In this document: positions 18,847 to 27,620 of the stretch, in pieces
Layout: every line of letters starts with the position of its first letter
Position numbering within the stretch: the stretch's first letter is position 1
Translations under genes and position numbers: made by a program
Notes under the pieces: model-generated
What the model was told of the DNA's origin: nothing
Databases searched by the model: none
What the model saw: the letters and a program-made list of their open reading frames with translations, nothing else
DNA from: Verrucomicrobiaceae bacterium
GTDB taxonomy: Bacteria > Verrucomicrobiota > Verrucomicrobiia > Verrucomicrobiales > Verrucomicrobiaceae
Reading direction: 5' to 3'
NCBI GenBank assembly: GCA_027484445.1
Contig: JAIXSY010000007.1
Location: forward strand, 1-64,000
Length of the DNA stretch: 64,000 nucleotides

Positions 18847-19561
18847 GCCGCTCGGCGAACTTCACGGGCAGCCCGGCGTCTTCGATGGCGTGCTGGGCGG
18901 CGGTGATGTCATAGGAAACCCTGCGCCAGTGGATTTCATGCTGGTCGGGTCGCCAGAGCGCATAGCAGGCGCGCGGGTCGCGGTCGCGGGGCTGGCCCAC
19001 GGATCCCACGTTCACAAGGTGCATCCGGCCTGGCGTGATGGCCTGAATGCCAGTGATGCTGTGCAAGGCATCTTCGCCCGCTACCCACAGGGCAGGGCGG
19101 TGGGTGTGGCCGATGAAGCAAAGCGGCTCGTTTTGATAGGCAAAGTGCAGGTCGGCATGGGCGGCGCTGAGCACATAATCCCACTCCGCAGGCTGGCGCA
19201 GCGTGGCGTGGGCGGCCTGGATGCCGGGACGCCGAAGCGTCAGCGGCAGCTCCGCGAGCCAGGATCGCTGCCCTTGGCTGAGCACGCCCTGCGTCCAGTT
19301 CCACATCAGCTTCAGCAGTCCATCGCCACAGTCCTCGGCATCCGGGCCGCCTGCCACCGCGGCGTCGTGGTTTCCCTTCAGGGTGGTGATGCCGCTTCCG
19401 CGCAGCAGCTCCAGGCACTCCGCAGGCTGGCCGCCATACCCGACCACGTCGCCCAGGCAGATGATTTCTCCGATGCCCTGTTCCGCGATGTCCGCCAGCA
19501 CCGCCCGCAGGGCCGGCAGGTTCCCATGGATGTCGCTGATGAAAGCAAGGGGCGATGGCAT
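18830..19561 (-). CDS. Metallophosphoesterase, YfcE-like
   Basis: 243 residues. Motifs in order: FISDIHGN, CLGDVVGYGG, LKGNHDAAV and FIGHTHRPALW plus VNVGSVGQPRD. This is the small MJ0936/YfcE-type phosphodiesterase group. It is convergent with the histidine phosphatase and lies 44 bp downstream of the FAD oxidoreductase on the same strand. Its start codon is in the loop of a perfect 12-bp hairpin (19547-19579), which may control its translation. Confidence 0.88.
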   Translation of the reverse strand: MPSPLAFISDIHGNLPALRAVLADIAEQGIGEIICLGDVVGYGGQPAECLELLRGSGITTLKGNHDAAVAGGPDAEDCGDGLLKLMWNWTQGVLSQGQRSWLAELPLTLRRPGIQAAHATLRQPAEWDYVLSAAHADLHFAYQNEPLCFIGHTHRPALWVAGEDALHSITGIQAITPGRMHLVNVGSVGQPRDRDPRACYALWRPDQHEIHWRRVSYDITAAQHAIEDAGLPVKFAERLSLGR

Positions 19562-19579
19562 TTACTACCATCGCCCCTT
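19547..19579 (-). promoter_or_regulatory. Hairpin enclosing the start codon of the YfcE-like gene
   Basis: On the minus strand the stem is AAGGGGCGATGG paired perfectly with CCATCGCCCCTT (12 bp), and the 9-base loop holds TAG, TAA and the ATG. The 5' arm carries the purine-rich AAGGGG that could act as ribosome-binding site. The 3' arm is the first four codons. There is no U-run, so it is not a normal terminator. Confidence 0.55.
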
Positions 19580-19605
19580 GGGAAGGAGTTGGCGAATCAA
19601 ACTAA

Positions 19606-21942
19606 CTAGCTGGCCGGCACGACTTGCACAGCATCCAGGTGGACGTTTCCACTCGCGCCATCCGTGCGGAAGATGACGGCGGCTTCTTCACCGGCGTTGA
19701 ACTTGAACACGCCCAGGCTTTCCGCGCCGTTTTTGCCGCTGGCAGGCTTGGTTTGGTCCACCTTCATGCTCTTTTCACCTTCAGCGCTTAGAATGGTGAT
19801 TGGCACGCTTTTGCCACGATTGGCATGGGGCTGCCAGTAGGCGCGCACTTCATAGCTGCCGCTTTCTTTTACGGCGAAGCTGAATCGCGCGCTGGCCCCC
19901 TTGGCGCTGCCGTAGCTGTAGTGGTCGCCCACATGAGGTTTCAGGCCTTCACCCTTGCTCCACGGGCCGGTCAGTTCGGCGTCCTCGTCATCAATGACGA
20001 TGCCTTCGAGCTTCTTGGGATCAATGCTGTCGCTGGCGATCTCGGGCAGCTTTTTGGCGTTCGCGGGAAGGTAAAGGTCCGCCTCCAGGCTGTCGCGCCG
20101 CATCGCGCCTGGCTTGTTCATCAGATCCTTCAGGATATCGAGATACTGCTCATACACACCGCGTGGACTGGTGTGGTGACGGACGCAGATCCAGGCAGCT
20201 TTGCCCACCACTTCTCCCATCATGCCGCAGGTGCGCATGACACGAGTGCTGCCCAGGGAGTTGCGGTCCACACTGATGGTGCGGCCGGCCATGAAGAGAT
20301 TGCCGATGTCTTTGCTGTAAAAGCAGCGGTAAGGCACCGGATAACCGTTTTTGCGATCCGTGTGCTTGCCGAACTCTGCACGGCTGATGAAAGGATTGTC
20401 AGGGAATTTCACAGCATACTGCTCTTTGGGATAATGCAGATCCTGATCCCAGGTAGTAGGCACGCAGCCGTCTGGGTGAATGATACCCTTCACCATGTCC
20501 TCACCATTCAAGATCATGTCGCCCACGATGCGGCGGCTTTCCCGGGGGCCGCCAATGTAGGCTAGCCAATGCATGTCGTATGGCACATACTTCTCTCCTC
20601 CCTTGGTTTTCAGAGCGCTGACCGCTCCATAAACTGCACGGAAATTGTGATCGCGGATGAGTTCCAGATCATTCAGTGGATGCTTGTCAAAACCGCTCTC
20701 CCAGAACCACTCGCCGTGCAGGTATTCTTCCATGTTAGGCGTCGGTGTGTAGCCCAGGTCGTAACCAGCGAGGTTGGCTTTGTTTTTCACCCCCACAGGC
20801 TCAAGTGCTTTGGGCTCAGGAAAATCTCCCATCTCCAGCGGCAATGCCCAAGGGGTCGCGGGCCAAGCCATGGGCCGTTCGTGCTTCTTCAGCACCCACA
20901 TGTTGCTCATGCCCATGCGGCCTTTTTCTTCCATCATGAATTCTGCACCCGCCAGTGCACCGACACTGCCATGTCCGGTGCAATCGACAAAAAACTTGCC
21001 CACAAAGCGCGTCTCCTTGCCGCTCTTGGTGTCGAGGCCAACCACGCTGCGGATGTTTTTGCCAGCCATCTCGACGCCATACACGTGTGTGTTTAGAAAC
21101 AGGTCGATGGTCTTCTCTGCCTTCACGACATCCTCTTTCAGCTTGTCATTGTATTCCGCCGGATCAGCCGCTGGACTGTTGCTCGCACGATCGGCAAACT
21201 CTTCGACGATTTCTCCCAGGTGTGGATACAGACCGCGTCGTGTGCCACCCATGGCCCAGACTTGGATCTCGCTAGAACCATTGCCTCCGAGCACTGGACG
21301 GTTTTGCACGAAAGCTACTTTCAGTGACTGGCGCGCACCCGAAAGAGCTGCCCCCATGCCCGAATAACCTCCCCCGACGACTACCAAGTCGTATTCCTGA
21401 GTTTCAGGAGCCTTCTCAGGTAGGCCAAGCAGCTTGCGGCGCAATTGGTTGGACGCAGCGAACTCCTGAGGTGGCGTGAAGCCCTCATCGCTGCTGAGCA
21501 AAATCGCATCCACACGACCATCAAAACCGGTCAGATCATGAAGGGCGATCTTCGCTTTGCCATCCACCTTCACCTGCCCGGCCTTCTCCCACAGCCAATC
21601 CTTGCCTTCTGTGCCCAGCACTTTGTCGAACTTGCTGCCATTGACGCTGACCTGAAACTTCCCGGGGGCATCCGTCGTCACTCCAAAGGGTGCTACCCAG
21701 TTCTTCGTGCGCACCCAGACGCTGTATTCGCCCCCTGACACCGTGACTTCCGTTTCGGCGTCTTTCACCACCTTGCCCATGCCATGAGCCATCAGGTAAG
21801 GCGAGCCCATGATGTCAATGAACTGCGTGTCCAGCACCCAGCCTCCGGGATTGGCGAAGGATTCTGCTTCGATCCAGACCTGCTCCGCGAGGGCAGAGAG
21901 GCTGAGGGCAAAAGCACCAAGGCAGGCGAGCGTTCGTTTCAT
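19606..21942 (-). CDS. Exported FAD-dependent oxidoreductase with carbohydrate-binding-like ends
   Basis: 778 residues with an N-terminal signal peptide (MKRTLACLGAFALSLSALAE). Residues ~22-170 look like a beta-rich sugar-binding module (WIEAESFANPGGW). The FAD-dependent oxidoreductase domain starts at about 183 with the dinucleotide-binding motif YDLVVVGGGYSGMGAALSGA. A second beta-rich module ends the protein (FSFAVKESGSYEVRAYW...VHLDAVQVVP). This multi-domain form is common in Verrucomicrobiota and Planctomycetota and is usually linked to polysaccharide breakdown; the substrate is unknown. It is divergent from a LacI-type regulator, with an operator-like palindrome between them. Confidence 0.85.
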   Translation of the reverse strand: MKRTLACLGAFALSLSALAEQVWIEAESFANPGGWVLDTQFIDIMGSPYLMAHGMGKVVKDAETEVTVSGGEYSVWVRTKNWVAPFGVTTDAPGKFQVSVNGSKFDKVLGTEGKDWLWEKAGQVKVDGKAKIALHDLTGFDGRVDAILLSSDEGFTPPQEFAASNQLRRKLLGLPEKAPETQEYDLVVVGGGYSGMGAALSGARQSLKVAFVQNRPVLGGNGSSEIQVWAMGGTRRGLYPHLGEIVEEFADRASNSPAADPAEYNDKLKEDVVKAEKTIDLFLNTHVYGVEMAGKNIRSVVGLDTKSGKETRFVGKFFVDCTGHGSVGALAGAEFMMEEKGRMGMSNMWVLKKHERPMAWPATPWALPLEMGDFPEPKALEPVGVKNKANLAGYDLGYTPTPNMEEYLHGEWFWESGFDKHPLNDLELIRDHNFRAVYGAVSALKTKGGEKYVPYDMHWLAYIGGPRESRRIVGDMILNGEDMVKGIIHPDGCVPTTWDQDLHYPKEQYAVKFPDNPFISRAEFGKHTDRKNGYPVPYRCFYSKDIGNLFMAGRTISVDRNSLGSTRVMRTCGMMGEVVGKAAWICVRHHTSPRGVYEQYLDILKDLMNKPGAMRRDSLEADLYLPANAKKLPEIASDSIDPKKLEGIVIDDEDAELTGPWSKGEGLKPHVGDHYSYGSAKGASARFSFAVKESGSYEVRAYWQPHANRGKSVPITILSAEGEKSMKVDQTKPASGKNGAESLGVFKFNAGEEAAVIFRTDGASGNVHLDAVQVVPAS

Positions 21943-22008
21943 GGAGTAGCGTTGGGTTGGAAAAAGAACCTTCTAAACGAACTCCGCACGCTGGCGCAAT
22001 CATTTCAG

Positions 22009-22027
22009 TTCCGTTACAGTAACAGAA
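22009..22027. promoter_or_regulatory. Candidate LacI-family operator
   Basis: The 19-bp near-perfect palindrome TTCCGTTACAGTAACAGAA has a GTTAC-A-GTAAC core. It ends on the first base of the LacI start codon, in the only gap between the regulator and the divergent oxidoreductase. Position and symmetry suggest autoregulation and control of the neighbour. Confidence 0.5.
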
Positions 22028-23061
22028 TGCCATCTACCAGTCTCACCCACATCGCTCAGCGTCTCGGCATCTCGAAAATGTCAGTCTCTCGCGCGCTCCG
22101 GGGCGAGCGCCACGTGAGCCTAGCTCTGCGTGAACGTGTGCACCAAGCCGCCGCTGAGATGGGCTACCGCCCTGACCCTGAGATGACCAAGCTGATGCAG
22201 CACCTGCGTCTAGGTCGTGCGCGTTCATCCCCACGAAAGATCGCCTTTGTCTGGACAGATCTAGACGAGGAAAATCCGAACACCTATTCCTGGCCCAACC
22301 AATTGCTCAGCGGCGCTCATCATCAGGCCAAGCGCCTCGGCTATGAAGTGGAAGAATTCGTCTTGGCTCAAAAAGGCATGTCAGGCCGTCGTCTGTCGAG
22401 TATCTTGGAAGCGCGAGGCATTCAGAGTGTCATCATCTCTCCGCTTATCTCTCGCAGCCGCGGACACATTTCCATGGCCTGGGAAAAGTTCGCGAGCGTG
22501 GTGGTGGGCCTCGGTTATGCACGGCCCGCGCTCCACCGCGTGCATCATCATCATTACCTCGGCATGATGACCGCTATGCGCATGCTGAAAAAGGAACGCT
22601 TTCGGCGCATTGGTTTTTATTGCCCCAGCACCATCAATGAGCGCATGTTCGGCGCTTGGTCCGCAAGCTTCCTCACGCATCATCCGCTCACTCAACCTGG
22701 AGGCTTGCTCGCTCTGAGAAAGGCCGTCACCCGAGGCGATTTTTTGCAATGGGTGAAAAAGGAAAAGCCTGAGGCCATCATCGATAGCGCACACGCGCTT
22801 ACAGATTGGCTTCAGGATCTGCCCGCTAGAGCTCGACCGCAGGTCGTGACCCTAGGCTGGCGCGCCGACCGCCCGACGACGGCAGGGATTGACCAGCAGC
22901 CTGCCTCCCTGGGCGCTGCTGCCGTGGACTTGCTCGTGGCCCAGATGCAGCAAAATCAGCGCGGCATCCCTGCGGTGCCCCGTCTTGTCCTTACCGAAGG
23001 GCTGTGGCGTCCAGCTTCTGCCTCAACAAGCCGTGCAGTAAAAAAAGCGCTTGAACCGTAA
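22027..23061 (+). CDS. LacI family transcriptional regulator
   Basis: 344 residues. The N-terminal HTH LTHIAQRLGISKMSVSRALR GERHVS and hinge helix match the LacI family, followed by a periplasmic-binding-protein-like ligand domain. The frame opens 81 codons upstream, but only the ATG at 22027 puts the HTH at residue ~5 as usual. It likely responds to a sugar-related ligand and regulates the divergent oxidoreductase. The TAA stop is at the border of a palindromic element. Confidence 0.9.
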   Translation: MPSTSLTHIAQRLGISKMSVSRALRGERHVSLALRERVHQAAAEMGYRPDPEMTKLMQHLRLGRARSSPRKIAFVWTDLDEENPNTYSWPNQLLSGAHHQAKRLGYEVEEFVLAQKGMSGRRLSSILEARGIQSVIISPLISRSRGHISMAWEKFASVVVGLGYARPALHRVHHHHYLGMMTAMRMLKKERFRRIGFYCPSTINERMFGAWSASFLTHHPLTQPGGLLALRKAVTRGDFLQWVKKEKPEAIIDSAHALTDWLQDLPARARPQVVTLGWRADRPTTAGIDQQPASLGAAAVDLLVAQMQQNQRGIPAVPRLVLTEGLWRPASASTSRAVKKALEP

Positions 23062-23113
23062 AACGAGTTTCCAAACTCGATCTCCACGCCTGAAACGAAT
23101 TTGGAAATTCGTT
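23062..23113. repeat. REP-like palindrome pair between lacI-type gene and sbcC
   Basis: AACGAGTTTCCAAACTCGAT (23062-23081) and AACGAATTTGGAAATTCGTT (23094-23113) form an inverted pair with GTAAAACG/CGTTTTAC borders. These borders supply TAA stops to both convergent genes. The arms differ from the kdp copies but keep internal pairing. Confidence 0.85.
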
Positions 23114-25951
23114 TTACGACACGACCTGGATCCGACTCGTGCCCCCAGCTCCACGGATCACACGCACTTGCGTCGTCAGACGCTCTTTGAGCAAATCGAC
23201 ATGCGAGATGAGGCCGATGGTCTTCCCACGGGATCGCAAGTTCTCCAACGCGCTCAAGGCGATCTCCAGCGTCTCTGAATCCAGTGTCCCGAAGCCCTCA
23301 TCAATGAAGAGCGAGTCAATCGGATGATGCCGACTCGCCAGTTCGCTCAAACCAAGCGCCAGGGCAAGACTCGCTAGGAAGCTCTCGCCCCCAGACAGGC
23401 TTTCCATGGGGCGGTCCACGTTGGCTTGGTAGAGATCGACGATGCGAAGATCGAGTTCATCTCCCGGCGCTGCCATGAGGCGATACCGCTCCGCGAGCAC
23501 TTTGAGATGCTCGTTCGCCAGACCGATGAGTTGCCGGAGCGTCAGCGACTGCGCGAAACGGGAAAACTTCGCGCCATCTGCCGAGCCGATCAGCTCACGC
23601 AACCTGCCCCAACGCAGCGCCTCCGCTTCCGCGGCCTGAAGCTCCGCTCCACCGGCCTCGCGACGCTTTCGCGCCTCGTCGTCGTTTTTGATCTGCTGCT
23701 CCAGCGATCCCAATTCCGTGCGTTTCGCCGCAAAAGCCTCATGCAGCACCTTCGCTTTCGTTTCGAGGTCGGCGAGAGCTTCCACGCTCAACACCGGTTG
23801 CTCGGCGAAAGGTTTCCGTCGCGCTTCGAGCTGCTCCAGCTTCGCTTGAGTGGCGGCGAGATCGGTTTGCAGCTTCGTGAGCTTTGTCTCGGCCTCGCGC
23901 TGTGTTTTCTCTGCGGCTGAAACGTGTGCTTCATGCTGCTGACGATCCTCCGCGAGCGTTTGGCCGCCGAGCAGCTCGCTCAACTGCGCCTTCAACGCAT
24001 CTGCCTTGGCTCGCAGCGAAACACCTTCGGCCTTCAGTTCCTCCAGCCGCTTCGACTTCGCCGCTTCATCAGCTTTCGCGAGTTGGATGTCGCCTTCGAG
24101 CTTTTGCCGGTCACTGCGCTGCTGCGTTGCTTCGTGCTGCTTCTTCGCAAAAGCGGTCGCACGTTTCTCCAGCGCATCGAGTTCACGTTCGGCATCCGCA
24201 GGCTCGTAGGCGCGTTCGCCAGAACGCGGAGCTTGTGGCGCGTCCTGCCGCAGTCTGGCGACTGCGCCTACAGGCTGACGCTTGCGAGCTTCGTCATCAC
24301 TCCATTGCTCCAAGACTCCATCCGCAGGCGCATCCAGCTCGTCGAGACGCTTCCTCACCTCCTCCGCCCGCTTCTTCTCCGCATTCACCTCCGTCTCGAT
24401 CTTCACCAGATCGCGTTCGAGAGTCGTGAGAGATCGCTGGGCCTGCTCATGCTGCTTTTCGAGAGCGGCGAGCAGCTTCCGCGCGGTTTGAAGCTGGCTT
24501 TCGGCATTCACCGCCGCCTTCACAAACGGATGCTCGGTGGCTCCGCAAAGCGGGCAGGGCTTTCCCTCCTCCAAATCATGGCGGTGATCGTCCAAATCAG
24601 CCACGAGCGCTGCCTGGCGTTCCAACTCGCGTTGCGCGTCGAGCTTCTTCGCGAGCTGTTCCAGGGCCTCGCGATCCGTTTGGACCTTGGCGAGGCCTTC
24701 GGCGGCTTTTTTCGTGCCAGCGGCGACTTGGGCCTCGGACTCATTCAATCGCGTTTTCATCGTTTGAGCCTCGGCGTGGCGTTTGCGGCCTTCGGCGAGC
24801 TTTTCGTGCGCCACACGCCACTCGCGCACGGCGACGCGAAGTTTTGGCAATTGATCACCGAGCTCGGCATCGGCGGCGTGTTGCTTGAGCCAGGCTTCGA
24901 GTGCCTGCGCGGCATCGAGATGCGCGGCGAGCTTCTTCTCAGCGGCTTCGCGATGAGCCGCGGCCTCTTTTTGATCTTTCACCCAGGTTTGATAAGTCGC
25001 GCGGCTGTCGCTGAGCTGCTTTTCGAGCTGATCGCTCTGCGCGGCCATGCCGGCGGCTTTTTCCCAAATGGGCTCACGCTGCATGCGCTGCTGCTTCGCA
25101 TGATCGCTCGCGGTTTTGGCTTGGGAAACCTGCGCGGTGGCTTCGGCTTGAGCGGCTTGGAGCTGCTGCGCGATGGTGGCGAGCTTGGTGAGTTCGGCGA
25201 CAATGCGCGTCTGCTCCTGCTGCGCCTGGAAATGCTGGCTGGCGGCGGCTTGCTCGGTTTGCAGACGCGTGGCGGCGGCGCGGGCCTCGATGAGATCGGC
25301 TTCGAGCTTCGCACGAGCTTCGTCGTCGAGCACGGTCACGGCACCAAGCGCGGCCTTGAGCTGGCGGGCGTGCTCGTCCTTCTGCCGATGCGTCTCGTGG
25401 GCGAGGATGGAGAGGTCGCGGTAGATCTCGGTGCCGGTGATCTTTTCGAGCAGCTCAGCTCGCTCGTTAGGCTTCGCCTTCAAAAACGCGGCGAACTGCC
25501 CCTGCGCGAGCAGCACGGAGCGCAGGAAGCGCTGCGCATCGAGCCCGGTGAGCGCTTCGATCATCGCATCCACCTCGCGGCCTTTGTCGGCGAGGATTTG
25601 CAGCGTGTCCGCATCTGCCAGCGTGCGCTGCACGGGCTTCAAATTGCCCGACTTCGTCTTCCCGAGCCGCCACGTCGCCCGCAGGCAACGCCCGCCGGTC
25701 TCGAAGTCCACCTCCGCGAAGCACTCCATCGTGTGCCGGCTCATCATCTCATCCGCCTTCTCGTTCCCGTAACGCGCCGCGCGACCATAAAGCGCCAGCG
25801 TCATCGCATCGAGCAAGGTCGATTTCCCCGCGCCCGTCGGCCCCGTGATCAAAAATACCCCCGCCGCGCTCAACGGCGCCTCATCAAACCGCACGACATG
25901 CTCCCCGCTGAGCGAGTTGAGATTCTGGAGTCGGACGGCGAGGAGGCGCAT
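23114..25951 (-). CDS. sbcC: SbcC, ATPase subunit of the SbcCD nuclease
   Basis: 945 residues, an SMC/Rad50-like ATPase that with SbcD cleaves hairpins and processes DNA ends. Walker A is GPTGAGKSTLLDA near residue 36. Two long coiled coils flank the zinc hook CPLCGATEHP. The signature and Walker B come in ESLSGGESFLASLALALGLS and LFIDEGFGTLD. Residues ~561-582 (PVGAVARLRQDAPQAPRSGE...) are encoded by a palindromic element read in frame in the second coiled-coil arm. SbcD lies upstream, separated by an inserted module; elsewhere sbcD and sbcC are normally adjacent. Confidence 0.95.
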   Translation of the reverse strand: MRLLAVRLQNLNSLSGEHVVRFDEAPLSAAGVFLITGPTGAGKSTLLDAMTLALYGRAARYGNEKADEMMSRHTMECFAEVDFETGGRCLRATWRLGKTKSGNLKPVQRTLADADTLQILADKGREVDAMIEALTGLDAQRFLRSVLLAQGQFAAFLKAKPNERAELLEKITGTEIYRDLSILAHETHRQKDEHARQLKAALGAVTVLDDEARAKLEADLIEARAAATRLQTEQAAASQHFQAQQEQTRIVAELTKLATIAQQLQAAQAEATAQVSQAKTASDHAKQQRMQREPIWEKAAGMAAQSDQLEKQLSDSRATYQTWVKDQKEAAAHREAAEKKLAAHLDAAQALEAWLKQHAADAELGDQLPKLRVAVREWRVAHEKLAEGRKRHAEAQTMKTRLNESEAQVAAGTKKAAEGLAKVQTDREALEQLAKKLDAQRELERQAALVADLDDHRHDLEEGKPCPLCGATEHPFVKAAVNAESQLQTARKLLAALEKQHEQAQRSLTTLERDLVKIETEVNAEKKRAEEVRKRLDELDAPADGVLEQWSDDEARKRQPVGAVARLRQDAPQAPRSGERAYEPADAERELDALEKRATAFAKKQHEATQQRSDRQKLEGDIQLAKADEAAKSKRLEELKAEGVSLRAKADALKAQLSELLGGQTLAEDRQQHEAHVSAAEKTQREAETKLTKLQTDLAATQAKLEQLEARRKPFAEQPVLSVEALADLETKAKVLHEAFAAKRTELGSLEQQIKNDDEARKRREAGGAELQAAEAEALRWGRLRELIGSADGAKFSRFAQSLTLRQLIGLANEHLKVLAERYRLMAAPGDELDLRIVDLYQANVDRPMESLSGGESFLASLALALGLSELASRHHPIDSLFIDEGFGTLDSETLEIALSALENLRSRGKTIGLISHVDLLKERLTTQVRVIRGAGGTSRIQVVS
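24206..24271. repeat. REP-like palindrome pair inside sbcC
   Basis: CGCGTTCGCCAGAACGCG (24211-24228) and CGCAGTCTGGCGACTGCG (24249-24266) have 7-bp arms with centres GCCA and TGGC, and GTAG/CTAC borders at 24206 and 24268. The element is 66 bp, a multiple of three, and is translated in frame. It is a different sequence family with the same architecture as those in kdp. Confidence 0.85.
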
Positions 25952-25966
25952 GGGAGGTATGCTTCT

Positions 25967-26458
25967 TCAATGGCAAAACGAAGAGATAAAGCCTTGAAGT
26001 TTGCCTACCCACCAGAGAGAAAATATTGGCGTTACAAACAAATACAAAAGACCAGGAATTAAATGTGCCCAAAACCCAACATTATCCTCCTGCTCTGACT
26101 TAGGATGAACTTTCTCCCATTCTGTTTCTGTATAAAACCATTCGTGTAAACCAGTGGCCATCACTGCATGTAGTATTCTTGGAGCACTGAAAACGGATAG
26201 CGATGCAATTGCCGCAGCAGTAATATTTGTCGAGTTAACTGGCAGACATTTAAACTCTTCATTTAAATGATAGAGAATATACAACGGAATAATGTTACAC
26301 ACTATGTTGCCAACTAAGAAGCGGGGCAGCGCTTTATTCCATTTGGTTTTGTTGAGACAAGACGCTGTGTCAAATGCCCGATACTCTGAAGAGCCAGCAA
26401 TTGCGCTGGCCCACATTAGGGCAAAAAAGAAGTTTAAGGCTGATTGTGCGTCATTCAT
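25967..26458 (-). CDS. Hypothetical AT-rich membrane protein
   Basis: About 163 residues with roughly four hydrophobic segments (ALNFFFALMWASAIAG, LVGNIVCNIIPLYILYHL, a central stretch, LIPGLLYLFVTPIFSLWWVG). No family recognised. It is clearly more AT-rich and uses codons unlike its neighbours, suggesting acquisition from elsewhere. It sits between sbcC and a stray copy of the sbcD 3' end. The start at MNDAQSAL is preferred; the frame is open to 26515. Confidence 0.55.
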   Translation of the reverse strand: MNDAQSALNFFFALMWASAIAGSSEYRAFDTASCLNKTKWNKALPRFLVGNIVCNIIPLYILYHLNEEFKCLPVNSTNITAAAIASLSVFSAPRILHAVMATGLHEWFYTETEWEKVHPKSEQEDNVGFWAHLIPGLLYLFVTPIFSLWWVGKLQGFISSFCH

Positions 26459-26516
26459 GATGGTGTTGGTGTTTTGAAACATTCCCGAATTCGGCCAGCC
26501 GCTGAGTTCAAGCAAG

Positions 26517-26700
26517 CTAAGGCTTGCGCTCCCTCAACGCCAGCAGCTCATCAAACACGGCGCTGAGTTCATCGCCCTCGATTTGCTTTTCGGTGAGGAG
26601 TTCGCGGAAGACGTCGCGGGGCTGGAGGTCGTGGAGGGTGGGGGCTTTGGCTTGCCAGGGGGCGGTTTCGGAGACGGGGAGGTCGGCGCAAGGGCAATCC
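26517..26700 (-). pseudogene. Stray 3'-end fragment of sbcD
   Basis: The minus-strand frame ends ...ADLPVSETAPWQAKAPTLHD through ELLALRERKP. This is almost identical to the C-terminus of intact SbcD encoded at 28800-28980, which ends ...ALREDSLAV instead. No other part of SbcD is present upstream of it. It probably marks the original 3' end of sbcD, cut off when the module at 26898-28794 was inserted. Confidence 0.85.
26529..26688. repeat. 160-bp direct repeat, copy 1 (sbcD 3' end)
   Basis: It matches 28818-28977 in the same orientation at a constant offset of 2289 bp, with about five mismatches counted by eye (~97% identity). Together the two copies bracket the nucleotidyltransferase/TIM-barrel module. 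Confidence 0.9.
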
Positions 26701-26897
26701 AGCCAGCGAAAGCCTCTTGGCCGGGTGTGGCCGGATTTTGGCCGGATCGCGACGTCATGGGCTACGCTGAACCTCGTTTCCCCAGGTAAAGACAGACTGT
26801 TAGCCATCAGAAGCCCGCTCTTTCTCAAACGTGAAACCGGCTGCAAAAAGCCGCTTGGCCGGATTGAAGCGGATGCACGGGCAGAAATGGCAGAGAT

Positions 26898-27620
26898 TCA
26901 GCCTGCGGTCATGGCTTCTCGGGCCAGAAGCAGTTCGTGCTGGCGCTGCGAGGACCGGTTGCTGTCCAGCATGGATTCCACGATGACAGGGGCGGACCTG
27001 CCCGCCCGACTCATGATCTTTTTGTAGTCCATCACGGCCCCGCGAGACATGGGCTGGTGTCGGCAGCGGGAGTCCAGCTCGCTAATATGAATCTCGGCCA
27101 CACGATCCGCGAAGTGGCGGAGGATGTCCCAGAGCAGGGTCAAGGTGGTGTCCATCTGCCTAGCATGCGCGACATTGAGACAAAGCTGGGCTTTGGGCAG
27201 GCGGCTGAAGAGGTCCGTGAGTTCAGAAGGGGTGCGACCGATGGGCTTCCGCCGGTCCATGTTTTCAATGAGGAGCTGCTCTCCAAATCCCTGCCAATGG
27301 GCGGGTGTGTAGATCACGTCAGGGTGGACGATGATGTTCCATCCACGCCGATGAACGGGCTGAAGCAGCTCGATCACCCGGTCTTCCTGGTCACGACGGA
27401 AGGAACTCGGCGCATGGAAAGAAACATATTCGAACTGATCGAGTGGTAGTTCGTGAAGGCTCGACACGAGAGGCTCCAGTTCATCAAACCGCAGGGCGGA
27501 CAGCTCCATGCTGTGGATGTCATGACTCACCATCCAGCGGACGGCGTCACGGTAGTTTCCACGTTCAAGCGCGCCAGTGGAGAAGCCGATGTGGGGAGTT
27601 TGACCGTTAGAAAGCGACAT
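26898..27620 (-). CDS. Xylose isomerase-like TIM-barrel protein
   Basis: About 240 residues. Motifs SMELSALRFDELEPL, YVSFHAPSSF, NIIVHPDV, LLIENMDRR and AQLCLNVAHARQMD resemble the sugar phosphate isomerase/epimerase (AP endonuclease 2-like) barrel with its metal-ligand E, H, E, H pattern. Its start overlaps the end of the nucleotidyltransferase gene by 14 bp, so the two are translationally coupled and probably act together. Substrate unknown. Confidence 0.75.
   Translation of the reverse strand: MSLSNGQTPHIGFSTGALERGNYRDAVRWMVSHDIHSMELSALRFDELEPLVSSLHELPLDQFEYVSFHAPSSFRRDQEDRVIELLQPVHRRGWNIIVHPDVIYTPAHWQGFGEQLLIENMDRRKPIGRTPSELTDLFSRLPKAQLCLNVAHARQMDTTLTLLWDILRHFADRVAEIHISELDSRCRHQPMSRGAVMDYKKIMSRAGRSAPVIVESMLDSNRSSQRQHELLLAREAMTAG

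Noticed and set aside
23924..26062. 712-codon open frame opposite sbcC
   Set aside because: It is entirely antisense to the clearly conserved SbcC coding sequence. Its Leu/Arg-rich composition is typical of a shadow frame in GC-rich DNA.
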